From Ruminococcaceae bacterium Marseille-P2935 (GTDB lineage: Bacteria > Bacillota > Clostridia > Oscillospirales > Ruminococcaceae): 64,000 nucleotides of DNA. The stretch spans positions 310,001 to 374,000 of the forward strand of contig LT629952.1 of NCBI GenBank assembly GCA_900104565.1. Direction: 5' to 3'. This document shows, piece after piece, positions 35,706 through 44,120 of this stretch. Within the stretch, counting starts at the first letter, position 1. Each line of letters begins with the position of its first letter. Both the position numbers and the translations under genes were made by a program. A model generated the notes under the pieces. The model was not told where the DNA came from. It saw only the letters and a program-made list of their open reading frames with translations, and ran no database searches.

Positions 35706-36320
35706 ATGATTTTAACTGAATTGGAAAATGAAATTAGGAAAAATGGTTATCAAACTCTATGCGGTGTCGACGAAGCGGGCCGAGGCCCGCTTGCTGGTCC
35801 TGTTTTTGCTGCTGCAGTAATTTTACCAGAAGACTGTGTTATAGAAGAGATTAATGATTCTAAAAAACTTTCTGAGAAAAAACGCGAAAAGCTTTTTGAT
35901 GTGATTACAACGCAGGCGTTTTCATACTGCATAGCTAGCGCAAGTGAAGCAGAAATTGATGAGTTAAATATACTTCAGGCCACATTTTTGGCAATGCGCC
36001 GTGCGGTAGAAGGCTTAAGCAAAATACCGGATATGGTTCTGGTAGATGGAAACCGTGCCCCGCAGTTTGGCCTGCCCACCCAAACGATTGTTAAGGGAGA
36101 TGCAAAATCTCAGGCAATTGCAGCAGCTTCCATTTTAGCAAAGGTCAGCCGTGACCGGTTTATGATGGAGTTAGATAAACAGTACCCGCAATATTTATTT
36201 GCAAAACATAAAGGGTACCCAACCAAAATACATTATGAAATGATTGCTCAAAATGGGGTTTCCCCGGTACATAGACGTTCTTATTTAAAAAATTTAGCGG
36301 AGCATATTCATGAAAAGTAA
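35706..36320 (+). CDS. rnhB: Ribonuclease HII
   Basis: Cleaves the RNA strand of RNA/DNA hybrids and single ribonucleotides in DNA. It has 204 residues with the catalytic pair in [21 protein letters not shown], the conserved [21 protein letters not shown] and [14 protein letters not shown] 35706 follows AAAGGAG with 8 nt spacing; an upstream ATG at 35682 lies before that site. It overlaps yraN by 11 bp. Confidence 0.96.
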   Translation: MILTELENEIRKNGYQTLCGVDEAGRGPLAGPVFAAAVILPEDCVIEEINDSKKLSEKKREKLFDVITTQAFSYCIASASEAEIDELNILQATFLAMRRAVEGLSKIPDMVLVDGNRAPQFGLPTQTIVKGDAKSQAIAAASILAKVSRDRFMMELDKQYPQYLFAKHKGYPTKIHYEMIAQNGVSPVHRRSYLKNLAEHIHEK

Positions 36321-36696
36321 AGAATTGGGGTTGTGGGGGGAGCAGTACGCGGCCGACCGTTTAATACAAGATGGGTATCAGATTATTGCTCGAAATTTCC
36401 GTTGCCGCACTGGAGAAGTTGATATCATTGCTCAAAAAAACGAATATATTGTTTTTATAGAGGTGAAAACGCGGAAAGAAGGGTTTCAGGTTGCCCCGGT
36501 TGAAGCAGTAGACTGGAAGAAGCAGAAAAAAATTTTTTTAGCAGCTAGTGACTACTTGCTTCAGTTTCCGACAAACCTGCAACCAGCTTTTGATGTGATA
36601 GAAATTGTGACAAGTGCAAATTTACCAACAAAGATACTGTGTTTTCATCATTATAAAAATGCGTTTGATTGTGGGGGATTTGATGAACCTGTTTGA
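36310..36696 (+). CDS. YraN/UPF0102 family nuclease-like protein
   Basis: A 128-residue protein with the restriction-endonuclease-like fold. [26 protein letters not shown] is its N-terminal signature, and the PD-(D/E)xK core reads GEVDIIAQ...[11 protein letters not shown]. Genomic neighbours such as rnhB hint at nucleic acid processing; the function is not established. It overlaps rnhB at its start and the dipeptidase gene at its end by 14 bp. Confidence 0.93.
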   Translation: MKSKELGLWGEQYAADRLIQDGYQIIARNFRCRTGEVDIIAQKNEYIVFIEVKTRKEGFQVAPVEAVDWKKQKKIFLAASDYLLQFPTNLQPAFDVIEIVTSANLPTKILCFHHYKNAFDCGGFDEPV

Positions 36697-37627
36697 TTTG
36701 CACTGTGACACACTGACAGAATGCTGTAAAAAAGATCAGGATCTTTACCACAGCGGTTGTCAGGTGAGTTTAGAGCAAAAAACTAAAATTAACCGCTGGT
36801 GCCAGGTTTTTGCAATTTTTATTCCCGATACGGTTAGAGGGGAAGACGCGAAAGAGTTTTTTCGAAAGCATTATGAATATTACATACTGCAATGCAAAAA
36901 GTATAGCGGTATTCTGCAGCCTTTAGAAAATTATACTGGCTTAATCAAAGTAAACAATCAAAAAATTTACGCTCTATTAGCAGTTGAGGGCGGCTGTGTA
37001 TTGGCAGGGGATATCAGTATGGTTGATACGCTTGCAGAGTGCGGTGTAAAGGTGCTTACCCTTACGTGGAATGGCCAGAATGAAATTGGCAGTGGGCATC
37101 AAACCGCAGACGGGCTGACCGCATTTGGTATACAGGCGGTAAAACGGCTGGAAGAACGGGGAATCATCATTGATGTATCGCATCTCAATGATACAGGCTT
37201 TAATGATGTTGTAAAAAATACGGTTGGCCCTTTTATTGCCAGCCATTCCAATGCACGAAGTGTTTGTGGTAATCTGCGTAATCTAACTGATCCTCAAATA
37301 GACGAAATTATTCGTCGGGAAGGGTTAATTGGAATTAATTTCCACCAGCCTTTTTTATCTGAATCAGGCTTGGGGGGCATATCAGATATTTTGCGTCATA
37401 TTCATTACATTTTGGAACGTGGTGGGCAAAACGTATTGGCAATCGGATCGGATTTTGATGGGGCAGATCTTTCAGAAGAGATAAATTCACCTCAAAAGAT
37501 TGCAGTATTACAGCAAGCTATGGTAAAATCAGGCTTAAGTGAATTCATTGTGCAAAAAATCCTTTATGGCAACGCGCTGTCCTTTTTCAAGCGGATGGCC
37601 GTCCCTAAGGAAGTTCAGGCAGATTGA
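36683..37627 (+). CDS. Membrane dipeptidase (peptidase M19, renal dipeptidase family)
   Basis: Zinc dipeptidase of the amidohydrolase fold, 314 residues. Metal ligands are seen in LFDLHCDT (residues 3-10), the bridging Glu in LLAVEGG, VSHLND, ASHSNAR and IGSDFDG. No signal peptide is present, so it is cytoplasmic. It probably hydrolyses dipeptides, perhaps including D-amino-acid ones. ATG 36683 follows GGGGGA within the end of yraN. Confidence 0.92.
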   Translation: MNLFDLHCDTLTECCKKDQDLYHSGCQVSLEQKTKINRWCQVFAIFIPDTVRGEDAKEFFRKHYEYYILQCKKYSGILQPLENYTGLIKVNNQKIYALLAVEGGCVLAGDISMVDTLAECGVKVLTLTWNGQNEIGSGHQTADGLTAFGIQAVKRLEERGIIIDVSHLNDTGFNDVVKNTVGPFIASHSNARSVCGNLRNLTDPQIDEIIRREGLIGINFHQPFLSESGLGGISDILRHIHYILERGGQNVLAIGSDFDGADLSEEINSPQKIAVLQQAMVKSGLSEFIVQKILYGNALSFFKRMAVPKEVQAD

Positions 37628-37639
37628 GGAGTATATAAA

Positions 37640-39130
37640 ATGGATTACATTAGCACACGAAACAAAAAAGAACGAGTATCTTCCGCCCGGGCAATTCTGC
37701 AGGGAATTTCGAAAGAAGGCGGCCTGTTTGTGCCAGAATCAATTCCGGTAATATCGAAACAGGAACTGGAACTGCTTACTAAGCAGGATTATATTCAGCG
37801 CGCCTGCATGGTACTGGGCAAATTTTTGACCGACTATACCCATGAGGAACTGGAAAATTGCATACGTGGAGCTTACGAGGGTGAAAAATTTGCGGACGAT
37901 CAGGTTGCACCGCTTTCAAAGCTTGGTGAAAATACTTATATTTTAGAGCTTTGGCACGGTCCTACCCTGGCCTTTAAAGATATGGCGCTGCAGTTATTGC
38001 CACGGCTTTTAACAACAGCTTCTGCAAAGTTAGGCAATCAAAAAGAAATTATTATTCTTGTGGCAACTTCTGGTGATACCGGTAAAGCGGCGTTAGAAGG
38101 CTTTAAAAATGTGGAAGGTACTAGGATTATGGTGTTTTATCCCAGCGATGGGGTAAGCGCAATGCAAAAGCTGCAGATGATAACGCAAGAGGGTAAAAAT
38201 GTATCGGTTGTAGGTATTCGTGGTAATTTTGATGATGCCCAGTCATCGGTAAAAAAGGTATTTACGGATGAAGAAATTGCCAAGTATCTTTCGCGTCATG
38301 ATATGATGTTTTCCAGCGCCAACTCAATCAATTGGGGCAGACTGGTACCGCAGATTGTTTATTATGTAAACTCTTACTGTCAGCTGGTTGCGGATGAAGA
38401 GATAACTATGGGTGACCAAATCAATATAGTAGTACCTACCGGAAATTTTGGAAATATTTTAGCAGCATATTATGCTAAGCATATGGGTGTGCCAATTCAT
38501 AAGCTGATTTGTGCCTCGAATCAAAATAATGTTTTAACCGACTTTATTCGTACCGGCACCTACAATAAAAACCGTTCGTTCTATACTACAATTTCGCCGT
38601 CTATGGACATTTTGATTTCGAGTAACTTGGAGCGGCTTCTGTTTTTATTAAATGGGCAGGATGACCAGGTTGTTTCTGACTTAATGTCTGAACTTTCTGA
38701 AAATGGAAGCTATCGGCTATCAAAAGAAGCGCTGGATAAGCTGCAGGCAGAATTTTTTGGCGGTTGCTGTGACGACCTTCAAACCAAAGGGGTTATCTCA
38801 GGTATTTATCAGCGCTACTCTTACCTGTGTGATACTCACACTGCTGTTGCGCTGGGTGTTTATGATCAGTATTGCAAAGAAACGGGCGACCATACAAAAA
38901 CAATTGTTGCATCTACAGCAAACCCGTATAAATTCCCACGCAGTGTACTGTCAGCCATAGGGGCCGATCACTTGCCGGAAGATGAGTTTGAAGTGTCAGA
39001 ATTATTGAATCAAAAAACTGGCTGTCCAGTTCCAGCGCAAATTACCGAACTGCAGACCAAAGAGGTACGCTTTCACAGAGTGTGTGATACTGCTGGTATT
39101 GCAGATGTGGTGCGTGAAGCCTTAAAATAA
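37640..39130 (+). CDS. thrC: Threonine synthase
   Basis: PLP enzyme that makes threonine from O-phosphohomoserine. At 496 residues it is the long form found in many Clostridia and Proteobacteria. The PLP Lys is in LAFKDMALQ, and VATSGDTGKAALEGF and VPTGNFGNILAAYYAK bind the phosphate. ATG 37640 follows GAGGAG, 12 nt after the dipeptidase stop. No thrA, thrB or T-box leader is nearby. Confidence 0.96.
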   Translation: MDYISTRNKKERVSSARAILQGISKEGGLFVPESIPVISKQELELLTKQDYIQRACMVLGKFLTDYTHEELENCIRGAYEGEKFADDQVAPLSKLGENTYILELWHGPTLAFKDMALQLLPRLLTTASAKLGNQKEIIILVATSGDTGKAALEGFKNVEGTRIMVFYPSDGVSAMQKLQMITQEGKNVSVVGIRGNFDDAQSSVKKVFTDEEIAKYLSRHDMMFSSANSINWGRLVPQIVYYVNSYCQLVADEEITMGDQINIVVPTGNFGNILAAYYAKHMGVPIHKLICASNQNNVLTDFIRTGTYNKNRSFYTTISPSMDILISSNLERLLFLLNGQDDQVVSDLMSELSENGSYRLSKEALDKLQAEFFGGCCDDLQTKGVISGIYQRYSYLCDTHTAVALGVYDQYCKETGDHTKTIVASTANPYKFPRSVLSAIGADHLPEDEFEVSELLNQKTGCPVPAQITELQTKEVRFHRVCDTAGIADVVREALK

Positions 39131-39135
39131 GAAAT

Positions 39136-39159
39136 ACCGGGGAAAAATTTTTCCCCGGT
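39136..39159. terminator. 24-bp perfect palindrome between thrC and the DUF1540 gene
   Basis: ACCGGGGAAAAA and its exact complement (39136-39147, 39148-39159) lie between convergent genes. It likely terminates both, although no long T run follows outside the stem. Confidence 0.6.
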
Positions 39160-39170
39160 TCTGAAAGGTG

Positions 39171-39353
39171 TTAATCAGGCTTAAAGGTTGAGCAAACGGT
39201 ATCTGCTGAGCTAAAGGCACGATGAGGACCAATTTCTATATGACCTGCTGTACAAAAGCAGTCTTTATCATGGTAATGACAGTTGGTTACGTCGCATTTT
39301 ACTCCGTTTAGATGCTCACAGCTGCAACCGTCGTTTTGTTTATTTTTTTCCAC
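39171..39353 (-). CDS. DUF1540 domain protein
   Basis: A 60-residue Cys-rich protein of the DUF1540 family. The conserved pattern is VKCDVTNCHYHDKDCFCTAGHIEIG and the end STFKPD, with seven Cys likely to bind metal. GTG 39353 is chosen because AAAGGAG (39370-39364) lies 10 nt upstream; the longer frame to 39413 starts before that site. Function unknown. Confidence 0.85.
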   Translation of the reverse strand: MEKNKQNDGCSCEHLNGVKCDVTNCHYHDKDCFCTAGHIEIGPHRAFSSADTVCSTFKPD

Positions 39354-39443
39354 TTTAAAACCACTCCTTTCCATACTAGTGTGGGCTAGATTTTTAATAA
39401 AATGTGTGGGCAATTTTGCCTACTAATTCGAACGGAGGATAGG

Positions 39444-40127
39444 ATGGCACTATATGTAATTGGCGATACGCATCTTTCTCTTTCCACCAATAAGCCAATG
39501 GACGTATTTTACGGTTGGCAGAACTATATGGAAATCCTTTCCGAAAATTGGAGGAGCAAAATTACTTCTCAAGACACAGTGGTCATTGCTGGGGATGTTT
39601 CCTGGGGCTTATCATTAGAAGAATCTTTGCTGGATTTTGAATATCTCCAAGGCTTGCCAGGCCAAAAACTGCTTATGAAAGGTAATCATGATTACTGGTG
39701 GACCACCCGAACAAAAATGGAAAGCTTTTTTAAAGAGCATGGATTAGATACCATAAAAATACTCCATAATAACAGCGTTGCTGTTGAGGAAAAGGCAATC
39801 TGTGGATCTCGAGGCTGGCTGTTTGAAAAGGGTGAGGCTCACGATATAAAGATTATTAACCGGGAAGCGGCGAGGCTGGAAATGTCTTTGAAAGCAGCAA
39901 AGCCCGGCTTGGAAAAGGTGGTTTTTCTTCATTACCCACCAATCTATGGGGAATGTATTACCGCCGAAATTATTGATGTTTTGCTGAAATACCAGGTGAA
40001 ACGCTGCTATTACGGACATATTCATTCCCGGGCTACTGCGTATGCGTGTAATGGAATTTATATGGGAATAGATTTTCAATTAATTTCAGGAGATTATATA
40101 AAATTTGATCCAGTGCTTGTAAAATAA
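39444..40127 (+). CDS. Metallophosphoesterase (calcineurin-like)
   Basis: A 227-residue metallophosphoesterase with the five blocks of the fold: VIGDTHLS, IAGDVSWG, LMKGNHDYWW, FLHYPP and YYGHIHS. The YWWTTRTK segment is typical of a Firmicutes subgroup whose substrate is not known. ATG 39444 follows CGGAGGA. A hairpin separates it from tig. Confidence 0.9.
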   Translation: MALYVIGDTHLSLSTNKPMDVFYGWQNYMEILSENWRSKITSQDTVVIAGDVSWGLSLEESLLDFEYLQGLPGQKLLMKGNHDYWWTTRTKMESFFKEHGLDTIKILHNNSVAVEEKAICGSRGWLFEKGEAHDIKIINREAARLEMSLKAAKPGLEKVVFLHYPPIYGECITAEIIDVLLKYQVKRCYYGHIHSRATAYACNGIYMGIDFQLISGDYIKFDPVLVK

Positions 40128-40130
40128 AGT

Positions 40131-40178
40131 AAAAAACGCATGGAATATTTGGTTAACCTTTTATTCATGGCGTTTTTT
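40131..40178 (+). terminator. Intrinsic terminator before tig
   Basis: AAAAAACGC at 40131-40139 pairs with GCGTTTTTT at 40170-40178; further partial pairing (CATG, AATA) extends the stem. Confidence 0.7.
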
Positions 40179-40208
40179 AAAATAATAGTAGTATTCAAGA
40201 TAATTATA

Positions 40209-40217
40209 TGCTATAAT
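40209..40217 (+). promoter_or_regulatory. Extended -10 promoter of tig
   Basis: TGCTATAAT is a perfect extended -10 (TG at 40209, TATAAT at 40212-40217) about 40 nt upstream of the tig ATG. The -35 region is weak. Confidence 0.65.
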
Positions 40218-40257
40218 TGTCAGGATAAAACGTAGGTAAAAACAGGAGGAAGTTTAG

Positions 40258-41670
40258 ATGAATTTGACTTCGACAAAAAAAATCGAAACCAATGTTGTTG
40301 AAATTGAGGTAGCTGTAGGCGCTGAAGAATTTAAGGCTGCTGTTGACAGAGCATTTAAAAAAGCTGCTCCCAAGATCAGCCTGCCAGGATTTAGAAAAGG
40401 GAAAGCACCTAGAGCTCTGATTGAAAAAATGTATGGCGAGGGCTTCCTTTTTGAGGATGCAGTGAACGAGCTGTACCCTGTTGCCTACGAACAAGCGATT
40501 AAAGAGGCAAAACTTGAGCCTGTTACTCACCCCGAAATTGAAATTACTGATGTAAGCAAAGATGGCTTTGGCTTTAAGGCGAAGGTAACTGTCCGCCCTG
40601 AAGTTGAAGTAACTGACTATAAGGGAATTCAGGCTGAAAAGGTAGTATATACTGCTTCTGATGATGAAGTTGAAGCTGAAATTAATCGCTTAAGAGAGAG
40701 AAATGGCCGTATTGTAAATGTTGAAGGCAGAGCTGCCCAGAATGGCGATATCTCTATCATCGATTTTGAAGGTTTTGTCGATGGTGTTGCTTTTGAAGGC
40801 GGAAAAGGTGAAAATTATTCTTTGACTTTAGGTTCCGGTCAGTTTATTCCTGGTTTTGAGGAGCAGATTGTCGGCAAAGAAGTAGGAGCAGAGTTTGATG
40901 TAAATGTTAATTTCCCTGAGGAGTATCATGCTGAAGAGCTGAAAGGCAAACCGGCAGTTTTTAAAGTTAAAATTAATGAACTGAAAACCAAAGAGCTGCC
41001 TGAGCTGGATGACGAATTTGCAAAAGACGTCAGTGAATTTGATACTTTGGCAGACCTGAAAGCTGATACCAAAAAGAAGATTCAGGAACGTCTGGACGCA
41101 AAAAGCCAGGAAGATTTAGAAAATAAACTGGTAGATGCGGTTGTTGCCAACATGAAAGCTGAGATTCCCCAGGTTATGATTGAAAACCGAATTGACGATA
41201 TGATTCGTGATTTTGAATATCGTCTGCAGAGCCAGGGCCTGAATGTAGATACATATCTTCAGTACACAGGTATGGACAAAGATGGGTTTAGAAAGAACTT
41301 TGCAGAGCAGGCAGAAAAACAGGTTAAGATTCGTTTGGCACTTGAGAAGATTACTGAACTTGAAAATCTTACTGCTACTGAAGATGAACTGAATGCTGAG
41401 ATTGATAAGATTGCACAGGCATACGGATTAGAAGCTGATAAGGTTAGAGGAATGGTTCCTGAGAATGAAATTTCTAAAGATATTGCTGTTAATAAAGCAA
41501 TTGATTTAATTAAGGAACATGCAAAGGTTACTGAATCAGCAGAAAAGGCAGAAGAGCCAAAGGCAAAAAAGACCACAAAAGCAAAAGCTGCTGATAGCGA
41601 AGAAAAACCAAAGAAAACTACACGCAAAACTACAAAAAAAGCTGCTGATTCTGAACAAGACCAAGACTAA
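40258..41670 (+). CDS. tig: Trigger factor
   Basis: Ribosome-bound chaperone and peptidyl-prolyl isomerase, 470 residues. The ribosome-binding signature is PGFRKGKAPRALIEKMYG near residue 42, the FKBP domain spans about 150-245 (NGDISIIDFEGFVDG), and the helical C-terminal domain follows. A low-complexity Lys/Ala/Glu/Thr tail of about 40 residues extends past the usual end. ATG 40258 follows AGGAGGAAG. It heads the tig-clpP-clpX-lon-engB block. Confidence 0.97.
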   Translation: MNLTSTKKIETNVVEIEVAVGAEEFKAAVDRAFKKAAPKISLPGFRKGKAPRALIEKMYGEGFLFEDAVNELYPVAYEQAIKEAKLEPVTHPEIEITDVSKDGFGFKAKVTVRPEVEVTDYKGIQAEKVVYTASDDEVEAEINRLRERNGRIVNVEGRAAQNGDISIIDFEGFVDGVAFEGGKGENYSLTLGSGQFIPGFEEQIVGKEVGAEFDVNVNFPEEYHAEELKGKPAVFKVKINELKTKELPELDDEFAKDVSEFDTLADLKADTKKKIQERLDAKSQEDLENKLVDAVVANMKAEIPQVMIENRIDDMIRDFEYRLQSQGLNVDTYLQYTGMDKDGFRKNFAEQAEKQVKIRLALEKITELENLTATEDELNAEIDKIAQAYGLEADKVRGMVPENEISKDIAVNKAIDLIKEHAKVTESAEKAEEPKAKKTTKAKAADSEEKPKKTTRKTTKKAADSEQDQD

Positions 41671-41704
41671 GTATGGGCAGCAGCAACAATAGGGGGTATC
41701 CATT

Positions 41705-42292
41705 ATGAGTCTAGTACCAATGGTAATTGAACAGACCAACCGGGGCGAACGTTCCTACGATATTTTTTCCCGGCTGCTAAACGACCGTATTGTAATGCTT
41801 TGTGATGAAGTGAACGATACCACTGCAAGCCTGATTGTGGCGCAGCTGTTATATCTGGAAGGACAGGATCCCGATAAGGATATCCATCTGTATATTAACA
41901 GCCCAGGCGGATCGATCACTGCCGGTATGGCAATTTATGATACGATGAATTATGTAAAATGTGATGTTTCCACTATTTGCGTGGGTTTGGCAGCGTCCAT
42001 GGGAGCGTTCCTGCTTTCTTCAGGAACGAAAGGAAAACGGATTGCGCTGCCTAACAGCGAGATTATGATTCATCAGCCCTTGGGCGGGACTAAAGGCCAA
42101 GCCACTGATTTAAAAATTCATACTGACTGGATTCTGCGTATTCGTGAAAAGTTAAATCGAATGCTTGCAGAACAGACTGGTAAACCGCTGGAAGTTATAG
42201 AGCGTGATACAGAACGCGATAATTTTATGACGGCGGAACAGGCATTAGACTATGGATTGATCGATAAAATTATTACTCATACACAGCGATAG
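41705..42292 (+). CDS. clpP: ATP-dependent Clp protease proteolytic subunit
   Basis: Serine protease that forms the tetradecameric Clp chamber, 195 residues. The catalytic Ser lies in [14 protein letters not shown], His in IMIHQPLGG and Asp in TERDNFM. Handle and N-terminal loop segments are complete ([19 protein letters not shown]). It probably works with ClpX encoded 11 nt downstream and with ClpC at 4791. Confidence 0.97.
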   Translation: MSLVPMVIEQTNRGERSYDIFSRLLNDRIVMLCDEVNDTTASLIVAQLLYLEGQDPDKDIHLYINSPGGSITAGMAIYDTMNYVKCDVSTICVGLAASMGAFLLSSGTKGKRIALPNSEIMIHQPLGGTKGQATDLKIHTDWILRIREKLNRMLAEQTGKPLEVIERDTERDNFMTAEQALDYGLIDKIITHTQR

Positions 42293-42303
42293 GTTGGTGT
42301 AAC

Positions 42304-43611
42304 ATGGCAAAAAACGATGAAAATAGAACACTGCGCTGCTCTTTTTGTGGGAAACCGCAGGATCAGGTTCGCAGAATGATTGCAGGACCAGGTGTATGTA
42401 TTTGTAATGAGTGTATTGACCTGTGTCAGAGCGTCATGGAAGATGAGGGCGCAGTTTCTCGCCGCCGGCCGCTTCAGGAAGAAATTGACATCACAATACC
42501 AAAGCCAATTGAGATTAAAGAAGCTTTAGACGAATATGTTATTGGCCAGGATGAGGCAAAAATAGCATTGTCGGTTGCTGTGTATAATCATTATAAACGA
42601 ATTTATTTTGGTAATGATGATGATGTGGAGTTGGCCAAAAGCAATGTACTGCTACTGGGTCCTACTGGTGTAGGAAAAACCCTTTTGGCACAAACTTTAG
42701 CTAAAATGCTCAATGTTCCTTTTGCTGTAGCTGACGCTACAACTCTTACTGAGGCGGGCTATGTTGGTGAAGATGTTGAGAACATTTTATTGCGCCTTAT
42801 CCAGGCGGCAGACTTTGATGTAGAACGGGCTCAAAAGGGAATCATTTATATTGATGAAATGGATAAAATTACCCGCAAGTCAGAAAACCCATCAATTACT
42901 AGGGATGTAAGCGGTGAGGGAGTACAGCAGGCACTGCTGAAGATTTTAGAGGGTACGGTTTCTAATGTTCCGCCGCAAGGAGGGCGCAAACATCCGCAGC
43001 AGGAATTTATTCAGATTGATACCACAAACATTCTTTTTATTTGCGGTGGTGCTTTTGAGGGCATTGAAAAGATCATTGAAAAGCGGGTTGCTACTTCAGC
43101 ATTAGGTTTTGGTGCCAAAATTGTGGATAGCAAGTCCAGAGAGAAGGATCAGCTGATTAAACAATTGATTCCAATGGATTTGGTTAAATTTGGTTTGATC
43201 CCTGAGTTGGTAGGCCGTTTGCCCGTCATCACCACATTAGATTCTTTAGACGAGTCTGCGCTTATTCGGATTCTTCAGGAGCCAAAGAACTCTGTGTTAA
43301 AGCAGTACCAGAAATTGATGAAGCTGGATGGTATCGATTTATCATTTGATGATGAAGCATTATTAGCGGTGGCACAAAAGGCAATTAAGCGGAAAACCGG
43401 TGCCAGGGGACTTCGCTCCATTATGGAGGAGACCTTGAACGATGTAATGTTTACTGCTCCTTCAGACCATACCATCAGTAAGATTGTTATCACAAGGGAT
43501 TGTATTGATGGCGATGGCAAACCTTACATTGAATATGATCCTAACAAGCGCCCAACCAAACTGCAGCTTGCATCTAGTCGGAAACACCCTAGACGAGACT
43601 CTGTTTCTTAA
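42304..43611 (+). CDS. clpX: ATP-dependent Clp protease ATP-binding subunit ClpX
   Basis: Unfoldase partner of ClpP, 435 residues. The N-terminal zinc domain has CSFCGK and CNECIDLC. The AAA+ module has Walker A GPTGVGKT near residue 119, Walker [11 protein letters not shown], the pore loop GYVGED and sensor 2 GARGLR. ATG 42304 lies 11 nt after clpP with a weak GGTGT ribosome site, so translational coupling is likely. A strong terminator follows. Confidence 0.97.
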   Translation: MAKNDENRTLRCSFCGKPQDQVRRMIAGPGVCICNECIDLCQSVMEDEGAVSRRRPLQEEIDITIPKPIEIKEALDEYVIGQDEAKIALSVAVYNHYKRIYFGNDDDVELAKSNVLLLGPTGVGKTLLAQTLAKMLNVPFAVADATTLTEAGYVGEDVENILLRLIQAADFDVERAQKGIIYIDEMDKITRKSENPSITRDVSGEGVQQALLKILEGTVSNVPPQGGRKHPQQEFIQIDTTNILFICGGAFEGIEKIIEKRVATSALGFGAKIVDSKSREKDQLIKQLIPMDLVKFGLIPELVGRLPVITTLDSLDESALIRILQEPKNSVLKQYQKLMKLDGIDLSFDDEALLAVAQKAIKRKTGARGLRSIMEETLNDVMFTAPSDHTISKIVITRDCIDGDGKPYIEYDPNKRPTKLQLASSRKHPRRDSVS

Positions 43612-43613
43612 GT

Positions 43614-43645
43614 AAAGGCGAGGGGAAAATCCCCTCGCCTTTTGT
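43614..43645 (+). terminator. Intrinsic terminator after clpX
   Basis: AAAGGCGAGGGG (43614-43625) pairs with CCCCTCGCCTTT (43631-43642), and the arm ends in TTTTG. Confidence 0.9.
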
Positions 43646-44030
43646 TTGTAGCTTATTATTCAAAATTTCCAGTACCGCTGCGAACAATTTTTTAGCCATT
43701 GGGTTTACAAATGAAAAGAAGTAGGCTTTGAGGTTATAAAAATACACAAATTACCGTCAAATACTAACGCAGTCATAAAGCTGTGATACGTTTCTGTATG
43801 GGCAAATGGCCCTTTTGGGTAGCATGTCATCTCCTGTTTTGGTTCCGTGCACAATCTGCATTCGTGTTTTGTGCTTATTGAAGAGCCATTGACTATATAC
43901 CCGAAGGACAAAGTCGGCTAAAGTTTTTTTTCAAGAGTTGAGTAAACCTCAGAATAGTAAGGCTGTATTGGTAATTTTAGTTTCACGCTGTGAATTTGAA
44001 AACTATACAAAACAAGTTCATATTTTATAC
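43646..44030. other. Gene-free stretch between clpX and the lon promoter
   Basis: About 385 bp. The longest open frame (minus strand, 43705-43911) has no ribosome site and no recognisable motif. I see no promoter pair or RNA fold that stands out until the lon promoter at 44031. Confidence 0.5.
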
Positions 44031-44098
44031 TTGAAAAAAAACCGAAAATTCGGTATAATTTTACGGAACACTAGAGTAAAGCACGAGAGTGTTCGTGC
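44031..44098 (+). promoter_or_regulatory. lon promoter with two dyad elements
   Basis: TTGAAA (44031-44036) and TATAAT (44054-44059) are 17 bp apart. The spacer holds the dyad ACCGAA-AA-TTCGGT (44041-44054), which touches the -10 box. Just past the expected start, GAACACT (44066-44072) pairs with AGTGTTC (44088-44094), and alternatively GCACGA (44081-44086) with TCGTGC (44093-44098). This looks like an operator-controlled promoter. It does not match the CIRCE or CtsR sites I know. Confidence 0.65.
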
Positions 44099-44120
44099 AG
44101 AGAAAGGGGAGTTGGTCTTA

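Noticed and set aside
43705-43911. 68-residue minus-strand open frame in the clpX-lon gap
   Set aside because: It starts at TTG without a ribosome site, shows no recognisable motif, and has no promoter pair upstream.
43938-44120. 61-codon N-terminal extension of lon
   Set aside because: It crosses the lon promoter and its dyads, has no ribosome site, and the Lon family begins at the [15 protein letters not shown] region shortly after ATG 44121.
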